This document shows positions 1 to 9,639 of a stretch of DNA of 64,000 bases, in pieces. This DNA is from Symbiodinium natans (taxonomy: Eukaryota; Sar; Dinophyceae; Suessiales; Symbiodiniaceae). A model generated the notes under the pieces. That model saw only the letters and a list, made by a program, of their open reading frames with translations, did not search any database and was not told where the DNA came from. Position 1 is the first letter of the stretch, and every line of letters starts with the position of its first letter. Made by a program: the position numbers and the translations under genes. Location: the NCBI GenBank assembly GCA_905221605.1, contig CAJNDS010002379.1:534001-598000 (forward strand), written 5' to 3'.

Positions 1-831
1 AACCCCAAACCCCAAACCCCAAACCCTAAACCCTGAACCCTAAACCCTAAAACCCTAAAACCCCAAGGTTCCGATGACCCCCTCAGGGGGACCCTCCTAG
101 GGAGGGCTCTCGGGTCTCAGTTCCTGGGGCTTTGAGGGGTTAAGGGTTCAGGGATTGAGCTTCAGGGTTCCGTGAACCTTAAACCCTAAATTCCAGACCC
201 TACCCTACTTTGTTTCAGGGTTGAAAGTGGAGTGTTCCGGGACGGTGTGTGTGTGGGTGTGCGTTGTCAGGAAGTACATATACTCCGGAGGAAAACACTA
301 GGGTTTAGGGTTAAGGGGTAAGGATTTAGGGTTTAGTGTTTCGGGGTAAGGCTTTAGGTTTAGGTTTTTCATTCTACCTTCTAAGGGCTGGTGAGGGATC
401 TTTGAGCACTCCCTCCACGAACAAAGTCGTAGTTCTTATCTTTTCTCTTGGTTGGGCGCACCCTAAACCCTAAAACCTAAACCCTAAACCCTGACCCTAA
501 ACCCTAAACCCTAAACCCTATAACCCTAAACCCTAAACCCTAAACCCTAAACCCTAAACCCTAAACCCTAAACCCTACATGTTAGACGAGTTGCGGTTCA
601 GCAGGGGGGTTGCAGCCCAAACGAGCCCCAAACCCTGCTCCACCCCTCCCAAACCCCGAAAACCCCTGAGCCAAAAGCTTAGACTCCCCGCACCCCTAAA
701 AACCCTAAACCACTGAACCCCTACTCTGCGCCCCAAACCCTAAACCCTAAACCCTAAACCCTAAACCCTAAACCCCAAACCCTAAACCCTAAACCCTAAA
801 CCCTAAACCCCTAAACCCCTAAACCCTAAAT

Positions 832-897
832 CCCCGCGCCTGAAGAACCTGGTAGATGGGGGCGTAGAGCCCTGGCTGGTTGGCGAAGACTTCACAC
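832..897 (-). CDS. Internal exon, uncharacterised
   Basis: Open island between telomere-like blocks. Acceptor CTCAG|GTGTG at 898; reads CEVFANQPGLYAPIYQVLQ in the frame starting one base in. It ends at a GC or GA donor just before TTTAGGG repeats. No domain recognised; the amino-acid composition looks like real protein. Confidence 0.65.
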
Positions 898-1402
898 CTG
901 AGTGCACAGCTTTGAGGAGTTTAGGGTTTAGGGGTTTAGGGTTTAGGGTTCAGTTTTTGAGAGCCTTCCGCCGTTGCAGCTGCATGTGGTGTGCACAAAA
1001 AACCCTAAACCCAATCACCACCGAAGCCTATAATCTCCCCTGAGACCCCTAAAGTCTGAATCCGAACACTCCCAAGGCCCTGAAACCCCCAAGCAGGTTG
1101 GGGAAGGTGGGCACCCTGAAAAAACAACTTTTGAAAAAAGGGTTTAGGGTTTAGGGTTTAGGGTTTAGGGTTTAGGGTTTAGGGTTTAGGGTTTAGGGTT
1201 TAGGGAGAACATCCCTCCAACTCCCAAAAGGTTATAGGCCTGAAACGCCCAATCCCACAAAACGCCAACCAGACCTTGCTTGTTTGGGTTTCGAGGTTTA
1301 GGGTTTAGGGTTTAGCCGCTGTGACACTCTAAGCCCTAACCCTAAACCCGAAACCCAACCCTGAACCCTAAACCCTAAACCCTAAACCCTAAACCCTGAA
1401 CC

Positions 1403-1771
1403 CTCCCAGCCACCGGAATCCCGAAAAGTGAGCAAGGAGATCCTCAGTGACAGTAAAATGCTCCGGAACGCAAAGTGCTGGGCCTCGTCTGAACTAAGCG
1501 GCGCGTCCTCCCTCTTCTCACGTAAGCCGGCTGTCGCGATAGCTTGGTTGACGGCAAGGACCCCCAGCGCCCTCTCGGCAAATCGTCGCCTTTTCGAGGG
1601 CTTGCCAGCATCACCGCCTGCGAAGTTGCCCGGGACGCTTCCGGCGGCGTTTGGCCGCAGTGGCCTAAGCATCGGTGACGGCGATGCGACAGTGATACTT
1701 TTCAGAAGCTTACCAGAAAACGCCAAACAGTTTGTGCTGCAACTTTCTGTTGCACGAACACAAGTGCTGTC
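1403..1771 (-). CDS. Long exon, putative nuclear protein
   Basis: About 122 codons open from acceptor CTAG|GACAGC to a GTTCAGGG donor inside a telomere-like block. Contains a basic KPSKRRRFAER stretch that could be a nuclear localisation signal, followed by ALGVLAVNQAIATAG. An internal GTAAG at 1713 could be an alternative donor, but the frame also reads through it. Family unknown. Confidence 0.6.
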
Positions 1772-1954
1772 CTAGTGAAGGCTTGAAACCCTAAACCCTA
1801 AACTCTAAAGCTTGAACCCTGAACCCTGAACCCTAAACCCTAAACCCTAATCCCTGACCCTGAACCCTGAACCCTAAACCCTAAGTCCCGAACACTACGC
1901 CCTGAACCCTGAGGGTCCTTGCGGGAAAAAGGGGAGCGGAGGGGAGGTAGGGTT

Positions 1955-2022
1955 TAGGGTTTCACGGCACAGGGGTCTGGGATTCCGCTCTTTTTCTGCA
2001 TCGGGGCTGCCATGCCGAAACC
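1955..2022 (-). CDS. Possible exon
   Basis: Reads GMAAPMQKKSGIPDPCAVKP before a stop at the start of a TTTAGGG block. Boundaries not resolved. Confidence 0.35.
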
Positions 2023-2462
2023 CGAAAACCTAAACCCTAAACCCTATAAACCCTAAACCCTAAACCTGTGGATGAACCTATCCCAGGCTGGCCCTTAGAA
2101 CCCTCTGAAATAGGATCCTCCTGAACTCAAGAAGGGAAAATGCGAAATATCCCACCGGGGCCTCCCTAGTATCCCAACATAGGGTTTAGGGTTTAGGGTT
2201 TAGGGTTTAGGTTTTAGGGTTTAGGGTTGACAAACTAAAGAGCTACAAACATAGTAGTTGTGCGTTTGAATATGGAAACATGGAATGTGAATGTATACGT
2301 AAGTCGGGGTATGAACACATACATGAAAAGATACAAGTGCTTATGCAGGTATTGCGATACTAATGCCCCAAACCTAGCTGAATCAGAAGGGACTGCGTAC
2401 AATACCTAAACCCTAAACCCTAAACCCTTAACCCTAAACCCTAAACCCTAACACAGGGTTAC

Positions 2463-2553
2463 CACGGCACCGACATTCCACGAGACATCGACATACTGAG
2501 TGTCCGACTCCGCATGGATGCATTGAACAATCCTCCGGTAGTTGCAGAAGCCC
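2463..2553 (-). CDS. Internal exon with telomeric acceptor
   Basis: Acceptor TTTAG|GGG comes from the telomere-like array at 2554-2733; donor GTAACC at 2462. Reads GFCNYRRIVQCIHAESDTQ then YVDVSWNVGAV; 91 bp leaves phase 0. No family recognised. Confidence 0.75.
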
Positions 2554-2727
2554 CTAAACCCTAAACCCTAAACCCTAAACCCTAAACCCTAAACCCTAAA
2601 CCCTAAACCCTAAACAACCCTAAACCCTAAACCCTAAACCCTAAACCCTAAACCCTAAACCCTAAACCCTAAACCCTAAACCCTAAACCCTGAACCCTGA
2701 ACCCTGAACCCTGAACCCTACACTTTA

Positions 2728-2762
<35 letters not shown>
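2554..2762 (+). repeat. CCCTAAA array plus poly-C run (intronic)
   Basis: About 25 CCCTAAA units drifting to CCCTGAA, then a run of more than 30 C. In the minus sense it ends TTTAG exactly at the exon at 2553, so it forms the 3' part of an intron. Confidence 0.85.
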
Positions 2763-2764
<2 letters not shown>

Positions 2765-3544
2765 CAAGGAGATAGATATATGACTAATACATAATGATGG
2801 TTCTAGACTACTTAAGGGCGCTTGGGGGGGATAGAAAAAACTTATGGGCTCTAAGTGGGTCTCCTGTAGCTAGATAGGCCCTGATCTTTGTCATTCAACA
2901 AAGAAAGGCAGTTGCATATGTTCGGCCGCGGGGAACCAGTCTATAAGGGGGAGCCCCTAAATCGTAAACCCGAAACCCCTAAGGGGAGGGAAAGTGCCGG
3001 TTTAGGCTTATGAGCTAAACCCTAAACCCGACACCCTAAGCATGAACCCTAAACCGGACTCTTCACCCAAGGATCTGCTTTTGGCTTATTGGGCTTCAGG
3101 CCAAGCGGAAATTTTACCATGGGGAGCGCTGTTGGAGAGAGTTCCTGGGACCCGGGCAGCTCCCTTAAACCCAAAACCCGATACCCTAAATTTTAAACTC
3201 TAAGTAGGCATACAGGGACAACGCAATGTGTGAGTGGGGGTTATATAGGGTAGTCGGATCAAGGGGTACACTCTCATGGTCCCTCCTAATGCCCAGGAAA
3301 AACATATGTGTATACAGAACTGTACTTCTAACTGTTAACAGATTCTCGGGCATAGGAGTTCTTGAAACCTGCAACTAGACTGCTCGAGAACCCTAAACCC
3401 TAAAGGCCAAAACCACACGCCCGAAACAAAACCTAAACCTTAAACCCTAAACCCTAAACCCTAACCCTAAGTCTTAAACCCCAAACCCTAAACCCTAAAC
3501 CCTAAACCCTAAACCCTACACCCTCTAAAATCCCCCGAAAACTG

Positions 3545-3608
3545 GCCTGCAGTGACGCTGGTCGTTATCGAAGAGGTCCCCGTGAGCATGGATCCAGCGA
3601 GAGTCCGC
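3545..3608 (-). CDS. Internal exon
   Basis: Acceptor CACCAG|GCGGAC; reads ADSRWIHAHGDLFDNDQRH then CRPVFG. The donor is a GC or GT near 3545-3550. Function unknown. Confidence 0.7.
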
Positions 3609-3780
3609 CTGGTGGATTAGGAAACTTATGTGGTTTAGGGTTGAGGGTTGAGGGTTGAGGGTTGAGGGCTTAGGGTTTGGGGTTTGGGGTTTAGGGAATT
3701 AAAGGGGTTTAGGGTTTAGGGTTCCCTAAATGGGCTTCGGGTTGAGGCCAACACCCTGAACCCTGAAGCCTAAACCCTTA

Positions 3781-3910
3781 CTTGGAGGTTCTGGGTACTT
3801 ACTAACCGACTATAACTGTACTGAGAATCCACTTATGAGGCCCTCATATGGTTATAGGAACAGTTACAAGTGCAGTTATAGTTGGTTAATAAGTACCATG
3901 AACCTCCGCG
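3781..3910. mobile_element. Family B MITE, copy 1
   Basis: Terminal inverted repeats CTTGGAGGTTC... / ...AACCTCC with inner TACTTA(C)TAACC / GGTTAATAAGTA. Flanked by TA on both sides. Related copies at 11960, 27353, 36773 and 45063. Confidence 0.75.
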
Positions 3911-3914
3911 TAAT

Positions 3915-3963
3915 CCTAGATCTTGAACCTCTGGGACAGGAAACTTGCACCCGGCGTCCAGTT
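3915..3963 (-). CDS. Possible exon
   Basis: After CCTGAG|AAC it reads ENWTPGASFLSQRFKI to a stop. Short; lies beside the family B element. Confidence 0.35.
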
Positions 3964-4755
3964 CTCAGGGGGGTTAAGGTTTAGGGCAAAGGGTTCGTTG
4001 GGCGTTCTTGCGAGAGGCCCAATAGCAGGTAAATTGCACCTAAACCGAAAGGGCCCTAAACCCTGAACACCCGGAACGTTCGGGTTTAGGGTTTTGGGTT
4101 TAGACCCTAAACCCTAAACCCCAAACCCTAAACCCTCTTAGGGTTTAGGCTGCAACCTCAGCTCCTTCAACCCCCTTTGAATCCCGAAGCGCCTAAACAA
4201 CTGAAACCAAAGCCCCTAAGCGACCCTTGAAGAAAACCTGAGAGCCCAGAATCCCTACAACCCCCTAACCCTAAGCCCTAAGCCCTAAACCCTAAACCCT
4301 AAACCCCTAAACCCCTAAACCCCTAAACCCTAAACCCCTAAAACCGAAACCCTACACCCTAAACCCACCTCCGCGAACCGGCTTATGAAGACCACTCTAA
4401 ACCCTAAACCCTAAACCCTAAACCCTAAACCCTAAACCCCAAGAGACCTGGAGGTGCGCAGGCTCAGGGTTGCAAGGCTCTGGGGCTTCCAGGCGTTGAG
4501 GCTTAGGGGCTTCCGCTTTAGGGTCCAGGGTAGTAGGGTTTTTAGGGTATTCAAGTTTAGGGTGTATAAGGGTCAGGGTTTAGGGTTGTAGGGTTTTAGG
4601 GGTTTGGGGTTGTAGGGTTTTAGGGCTTAGGAAGCCAGGGCCCTAAACCCGCCGCCCTGAATAGGCGAAAAACCCCAAACCCCAAACCCTAAACCCAAAA
4701 AACCCTAAACCCTAAACCCTAAACCCTAAACCCTAAACCCTAAACCCTAAACCCT

Positions 4756-4830
4756 AGGTGATGGCGCAGCACCTCTGTGAACTGGTCGGTATTGAAGGCC
4801 AAGCCCACCGAGGGGGTGGGATGATCGCTC
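4756..4830 (-). CDS. Internal exon with telomeric donor
   Basis: Reads DHPTPSVGLAFNTDQFTEV then LRHHL and runs into CCTAGG|GTTTAGGG, so the donor is the first telomere-like unit. The 5' boundary lies in a 28-bp tandem duplication and is not fixed. Confidence 0.6.
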
Positions 4831-4882
4831 CTCCGTGGGATGCTCCCCCCTTATGCTCCTCCGTGGGATGCTCCCCCCTTAT
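4827..4882 (+). repeat. 28-bp direct tandem duplication
   Basis: Two exact copies, 4827-4854 and 4855-4882, starting GCTCCTCCGTGGGATG. They sit at the acceptor side of the exon at 4756-4830. Confidence 0.9.
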
Positions 4883-4900
4883 GCCTAGACTACACCCCGC

Positions 4901-5011
4901 TTAGGGTTTAGGGTTTAGGGTTTAGGGTTTAGGGTTTAGGGTTTAGGGTTTAGGGTTTAGGGTTTAGGGTTTGGGGTTTGGGGTTTGGGGTTTGGGGTTT
5001 GGGGTTTAGGG
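4901..5011 (+). repeat. TTTAGGG array drifting to TTTGGGG
   Basis: About ten TTTAGGG units followed by six TTTGGGG units: an internal block switch of repeat type. Intronic between minus-strand exons. Confidence 0.9.
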
Positions 5012-5025
5012 GTTAACATCCCAAC

Positions 5026-5631
5026 CTCTTTCATTCGATGTGGCTTGGACCCTTTGGTTTGGGGCCTCTAGGGCTTTTCGGGTTCTAGGAACCTAAACCC
5101 TAAACCCTAAACCCTAAACCCTAAACCCTAAACCCTAAACCCTAAACCCTAAACCCTAAACCCTAAACCCTAAACCCTAAACCCTAAACCCTAAATTTGA
5201 TTGTCTCTGCCCCTCCCCCCGTCCTCTTACCCCACGCACCAAGCAACTCGCCTCCGCCTGTAGCACGGGCCGTACGGAAGTATTTGCGCTTGCTCACAAA
5301 TCCTAAACCCTAAACCCTAAACCCTAAACCCTAAACCCTAAACCCTAAACCCTAAACCCTAAACCAAAATTAGAATGTTGATGGTGAGGATGCAGAGTCC
5401 GCAACTCGCGCTCCTGCCAGATTTCCCAGTTCAGTCGATCATTCTCTTCCTCCATGCATTCGTAGAGCACGCGGATGTCATGATAGTCGCCCTAAACCCT
5501 AAACCCTAAACCCTAAACCCTCAACCCTAAAAAATCCTTGATGGCCTCTTCCCTCGAATAGAAACGACAGCAGCCGGGAGTGACGAATTTGCACTGGCGT
5601 CCGCAATGTGCAGGGCGCAGCTTGTAAGCTT
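5026..5631 (-). CDS. Four-exon segment of an uncharacterised Cys-rich gene
   Basis: Exons 5631-5537, 5491-5365, 5302-5231 and 5067-5026 chain in phase. Exon 1 reads YKLRPAHCGRQCKFVTPGC with clustered Cys and His; exon 2 reads VLYECMEEENDRLNWEIWQ; exon 3 VSKRKYFRTARATGGGELL with a GTAAG donor; exon 4 EAPNQRVQATSNER. Intron 1 is 45 bp with a GA donor. Intron 2 is 62 bp of pure TTTAGGG repeats. Codon sums (95, 127, 72, 42) keep one frame. It may bind zinc through the CxxHC-type cluster; family not recognised, both ends open. Confidence 0.8.
5303..5364 (-). repeat. Intron made only of telomere repeats (62 bp)
   Basis: Sense sequence runs GTTTAGG repeated, ending GTTTAG|GATTTG. 62 = 7 x 8 + 6. 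The upstream exon ends TTT G and the downstream one starts GA TTT, giving an in-frame Gly at the join. Confidence 0.85.
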
Positions 5632-5744
5632 CTGAACGATGGGGTGTTGCTAAGCCCAAACCCTAAACCCTAAACCCTAAACCCCAAACCCCAAACCCCA
5701 AACCCCAAACCCTAAACCCTAAACCCGAAACCCAAGCCTTCATG

Positions 5745-5803
5745 TGCCAACACACTGTTGATGAGTTTCCCCAGTTTTGCATTCGTTGTATCAGCATGCA
5801 CCC
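5745..5803 (-). CDS. Possible exon
   Basis: Reads WVHADTTNAKLGKLINSV then LAHEGL, ending at a GTTTCGGG donor. No AG is evident at the 5' boundary, so the start is unsure. Confidence 0.5.
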
Positions 5804-5895
5804 AGTTAGGGTTTAGGGTTTAGGGTAACATGACTAGGGAGGCTAGAGTTCTGGTTTTTGTTCAATCTATTTTTGGGCGCTTGGGCTTCAGGGTT

Positions 5896-6126
5896 TCATG
5901 GTTTGCGAGGCAGGGGGATGCCATTGGGGTGGGGAAGAAAAGTTGAGGGGCTACTAGAAGCGAAAATTGGCACCAAGACCCCCAATACCTGCCCTAAAAG
6001 CTAAAACCCTAAACCCGAAATCCTCAACCCTAAACCCTAAACCCTAAACCCTAACTGCAAAAAAAAGGGGGCCGAACCAGTCCTTGAGCAGTTCTTCATG
6101 ATCTCGTCCTCGGAGGCACTTTTCAA
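5896..6126 (-). CDS. Two-exon 3' end of a gene with a membrane segment
   Basis: Exon 6126-6056 reads EVEKCLRGRDHEELLKDWF, donor GTTAGGG; exon 5998-5896 starts AG|GTATTG and reads to TGA. Across the 57-bp telomere-like intron the join forms FGPLFFAVLGVLVPIFASS, a hydrophobic stretch long enough to span a membrane, followed by a short Pro-rich tail. Phase fits (71 bp leaves phase 0). Confidence 0.75.
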
Positions 6127-6246
6127 CTTCAGAGGGTTTAGGGTTTAGGGTTTAGGGAAATTCGCGTTTTACGAACTAAGAATCGTTTGACTGGGAGGAT
6201 GTCGGGGTGCTACCCCTTTTACGAGCAGTCCTCAATAGGGATTCTA

Positions 6247-6399
6247 ATCTAGTTCATGGTTGGGAGAACATTACAAAGTTAAAATGTCTATTCCTTAGGG
6301 GGTTAAAGTACCCTAAACCCTAAACCCTAAACCCTAAACCCCAAACCCTAAACCTAAACCCTAAACCCTAAAGTGTAAAATGTTACCCAACTATGACAA
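6247..6399. mobile_element. Family F element, copy 1 (probable introner)
   Basis: Ends CTAGTTCATGGTTGGG and CCCAACTATGACAAAG, an imperfect inverted repeat; flanked by TAAT on both sides. On the minus strand a GA donor and an AACTAG acceptor would join coding on both sides. Its centre holds CCCTAAA units. Confidence 0.6.
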
Positions 6400-6673
6400 A
6401 GTAATCGGGGGGTACTCGCATCCCTGCTTGTGAAGTAGCAGAACCCTAAACCCTAAACCCTAAACCCTAAACCCTAAACCCTAAACCCTAGGGTACTAAT
6501 GCGCATCCAAGCATAAAAGTGAAAGAGGCCAGGTTATGACACTATACCAGGGCATGAGAGTATACCCACCCCAAATCCTACAGACTAAACCCTAAACCCT
6601 AAGCCTAAACGCCTAAACCCCAAACCCCAAACCCTAAACCCGAAACCCTTATCCCCAACCCTAAACCCTCAAC

Positions 6674-8619
6674 CGCAACAGGGAAGCAGGGAAGACATCA
6701 CGGCAGAAGCCAGCACTCCCCGAGAGTAGGAAGGAACATCGAAGGTTTTGGGGGCTTTGGGCATCTGCCATGAGCTCCTATGCCCGAAACCCGAAGCCGT
6801 TTAGGGTCAGGGTTGAGGTTTTAAGTGTAGGGTTTACGATTTAGGGTTTAGGGTCCAGGGTTTGGAGTTTGGGGTTTGGGGTTTGGGGTTTAGGGTTTAG
6901 GGTTCAGATTTTGCGGTTTAGGGTTTCGGGCTTAGGGCCCTAAACATCCCTAAGCCTTCTCAGCCATTCGAAGACCCATGCCCCCCCATAAGGGATTGGT
7001 TTGGGGTTGGACCCTAAACCCTAAACCCTAAACCCTAAACCCTAAACCCTAAACCCTAAACCCTAAACCCTAAACCCTCTCGTGGCGACAGATTTTTCCC
7101 CTTATCCGGGGCTGCTGCGACAAAGTTCCGGTAGACAGGGAGGTCAGAAAGAGACCTGCGCATCACGCAGAAACCCCTCAAAACTCTACACGCCCCCTCG
7201 AAAACGCCAAAGCCTTCCTAAACCCTAAACCCTAAACCCTAAACCCTAAACCCTATACCCTAAACCCTAAACCCAAGAGGGCCCAGGCCCGAAATTCAAC
7301 CTCGTAGCAACAAAAAAATGTTTCATGCGCTAATGGAGTTTACAAGAAGAGCAAACTCCCAGGAAACGGGATAAGAGTACTGCTGGGCATTTTCCTTTCA
7401 ATGGAGTCATACTCGGACTGTAGGGATGAAACCCTAAGAGGTTCCCGTAATGTATTCCAAATGTTGCCCTCATATTCCCTTACGGGATCTTTATACAGAT
7501 TTCTGGGGTTCTTGGAGGATCGGGGAACTTCGTGCTTCGTTCTGAAGTGGACCCTAAACCCTAAACCCTGAACCCTAAACCCTAAACCCTGAACCCTAAG
7601 CCCTAAACCCTAAACCCTAGACCCTAAACCCTAAACCCTAGCCCTAAACCCTAAACCCTAAACCCTCAATCCTAAACCCTGAACCCTAAACCCCCAACCC
7701 ACCCCTGCCTCAGCTTCTCCGTCTCGCCGACCTGCGAGATCATGTCCAGAGTCCTGCACGCGGGGGCACTTCGAGGCTTTGCTTAGCAGCTCTTTTGATC
7801 TTTTGACTTAGAAGCTTTTTGGGGTTTAGGGTTTAGGGCTAGGGTTTAGGGTTTAGGGTTTGGGGTTTGGGGTTTAGGGTTTAGGGTTTGGGGTTTAGGG
7901 TTTAGGGTTTAGGGTCTAGGGTTTAGGGCTTAGGGTTTAGGTCTCAAGAGTTGGGGGGTATTCCTCCAGCCCCGAGACTAAGACCCGACAAGCAGATGAG
8001 AGCCTTCACACGTTCCAGCAGGTTCCAGGCTACTCAGCACGCTAACTAGGGTTTAGGGTTTGGGGTTTAGGGTTTAGGGTTTAGGGTGTAGGCTTTAGGG
8101 TTAAGGGTTAAGGGTTTAGGGTTTAGGGTTCAGGGTTTAGGGTTTAGGGCTAGGGCTTAGCAACATAGGGGTTTATGAAGGCGTGCCCTGACTTGCTTAC
8201 CCTGAGCCCCAGAGATGTCTTGGCAGATGCCCAAAGGCTTCTCCGGTAGGTGCCCCGCCCAAAAGGCTTAGGGTTTAGGGTTTAGGGTTTAGGGGTAGGG
8301 TTTAGGGTTTAGGGTTTAGGGTTTGGGGTTTAGGGTTTCTACGTAGTGCAACATACGTTCAAGAACAGCAGAGATTTGGGGAATGACCCGACACGCTGAA
8401 CCCTAAACCCTAAGCCCTAAACCCTAAACCCAAAGCCCTAAACCCTAAACCCTAAACCCTAAACCCTAAACCCTAAACCCTGAACCCTGAACCCTGAACC
8501 CTAAACCCTAAACTCTAAACCCTAAACCCTAAACCCTAAACCCTAAACCCTAAGCGAAGTCCATGAGCTTTGGCCTCAACACATTCTTCGCCACCAGCGT
8601 GCAATGATAGATGGACCAC
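6674..8619 (-). CDS. Multi-exon uncharacterised gene with telomere-repeat introns
   Basis: Exons 8619-8556, 8395-8343, 8266-8201, 8029-7985, 7753-7692, 7553-7484, 7155-7076 and 7013-about 6955 chain with matching phase at every join; 6777-6674 probably follows. Fragments in order: YHCTLVAKNVLRPKLMDF, RVGSFPKSLLFLNVCC, LLGGAPTGEAFGHLPRHL, LEPAGTCEGSHLLVG, TLDMISQVGETEKLRQGW, TKFPDPPRTPEICIKIP, SLSDLPVYRNFVAAAPDKG, PKPIPYGGAWVFEWLRRL, ELMADAQSPQNLRCSFLL. Donors are GC, GT (GTAGAA, GTAAGC, GTCTTA, GTAAGG) or the telomeric GTTTAGGG. All three frames are open in 8266-8201; phase chose one. A continuation at 6445 reads VLLLHKQGCEYPP. No domain recognised. Confidence 0.7.
7014..7075 (-). repeat. Intron made only of telomere repeats (62 bp)
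   Basis: Second pure (GTTTAGG)nGTTTAG intron, the same length as the one at 5303. It joins CGA GAG G to GG TCC AAC in frame. Confidence 0.85.
7554..7691 (-). repeat. Telomere-like intron with variant units
   Basis: Starts at the GTTTAGGG donor after GGG G and ends TTTAG|GGTCC. Contains TTCAGGG, TCTAGGG and GCTAGGG variants. Confidence 0.75.
7817..8160 (+). repeat. TTTAGGG blocks interrupted by one exon
   Basis: Two blocks (7817-7940, 8048-8160) with TTTGGGG, TTAAGGG and GCTAGGG variants. They are in the C-rich orientation relative to the gene, so neighbouring splice sites lie in unique sequence. Confidence 0.85.
8397..8552 (+). repeat. CCCTAAA array, intronic
   Basis: About 20 units with a CCCTGAA sub-block. 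In the sense direction it lies between a GC donor at 8555 and the acceptor GGTTCAG|CGTG at 8396. Confidence 0.85.
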
Positions 8620-8629
8620 CTGAGGGCTT

Positions 8630-8790
8630 AGGGTTTAAGGATTAGGGTTTAAGAGCTTGGGTAGGGCACAGGGTGTAACCGTCTTTGCTTATATATATAT
8701 ATATATATATTTATTTATTTATTTATTTATATTTATTTATACTTATTCCCCAGATAGCTTTAGCTATTAGGGGTTCTAGCTAAATAGGAC
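8630..8790 (+). repeat. Microsatellites (TA)n and (TTTA)n
   Basis: TA dinucleotides about 8692-8711, then TTTA/TATTTA repeats to 8745. No gene seen. Confidence 0.8.
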
Positions 8791-8824
8791 CTTTCGCGTC
8801 CGCACCGGCGCAGCGGGCGCGGCG

Positions 8825-9270
8825 GCATGCAGTCATGCAGTCATGCAGGTGAGGCGGTGCAGCGGCATGCAGGCATGCAGGGATGCAGGCATGCAGGCAT
8901 GCAGGCATGCAGGAGGGGATGCTGGTGCTGGTGGCATGTAGGTGGGGCAGTAGGGAGTGCGGCGTCCGCGGCCGGTGGAGAGGGCGCAGCGGCATGCAGG
9001 CACGGGTGCAGGCATGTAGGCACGTGGCTTGTATGTGGGGCAGTAGGCAGTGCGGCGTCCGCCCTCCTGCATGCCACTTGCCCCCTGCATGCTTACATGC
9101 CTGCACGCCGCACGCCTGCACGCCGCCGCGCCCGCGATGCCTGCATGCCGCGCCGCCTCCACCGGCCGGGTGCAGGCGGGGGTGCAGGTGGCATGTAGGT
9201 GGGGCAATAGGGAGCGCGGCGTCTGCGGCTGATGGAGGGGGCGCAGGGGCATGCAGGCATGCAGGCATGT
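8825..9270 (+). repeat. GCATGCAGG minisatellite with larger repeat unit
   Basis: Repeated GGCATGCA/GCAGG words, plus two similar segments of about 75 bp (GTGGCATGTAGGTGGGGCA... at 8931 and 9187) and an inverted part near 9060-9150. The open Cys/His/Ala frames on both strands come from the repeat; I do not call a gene. Confidence 0.8.
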
Positions 9271-9357
9271 CCTGAGGTGGACCGTGCTTTATCGTGACTT
9301 ATAAGTTATAAGCCATGTACTGGAAATTAAGTAAAGTTAACTTGTAGGTCGTTACAC

Positions 9358-9602
9358 GGGGGTGTGGTGGTGGGGCTGGGTGTGGTGGTGGGGCTGGGTG
9401 TGGTGGTGGGGCTGGTGGGGGGGTGTAGTGGTGGTGGGGGGGTGTGGTGGTGGCGGTGTGGTGGTGGTGGCGGTGTGGTGGTGGTGGGGGGCGTGGTGGT
9501 GGGTGTGGTGGTGGTGGGGGCGTGGTGGTGGGGGTGGTGTGGGTGGTGTGGTGGTGGGGGCGTGGTGGGGGCGTGGTGGGGGTGGGGGTGTGGCGTGGTG
9601 GC
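9358..9602 (+). repeat. G/T-rich minisatellite (GTGGTGGGG)n
   Basis: About 240 bp of almost only G and T on the plus strand. Long Trp/Val/Gly and Pro/His/Thr frames are artefacts of composition. Confidence 0.85.
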
Positions 9603-9639
9603 AAGCTGAGAACCTGGCTGAGCTAGTATATCCTGAACA

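Noticed and set aside
1-8552. Chromosome end or subtelomere
   Set aside because: Arrays occur in both orientations across all 64 kb, are short, and alternate with exons; no terminal array is present.
8780-9275. Cys/His-rich protein
   Set aside because: Frames on both strands arise from the GCATGCAGG minisatellite.
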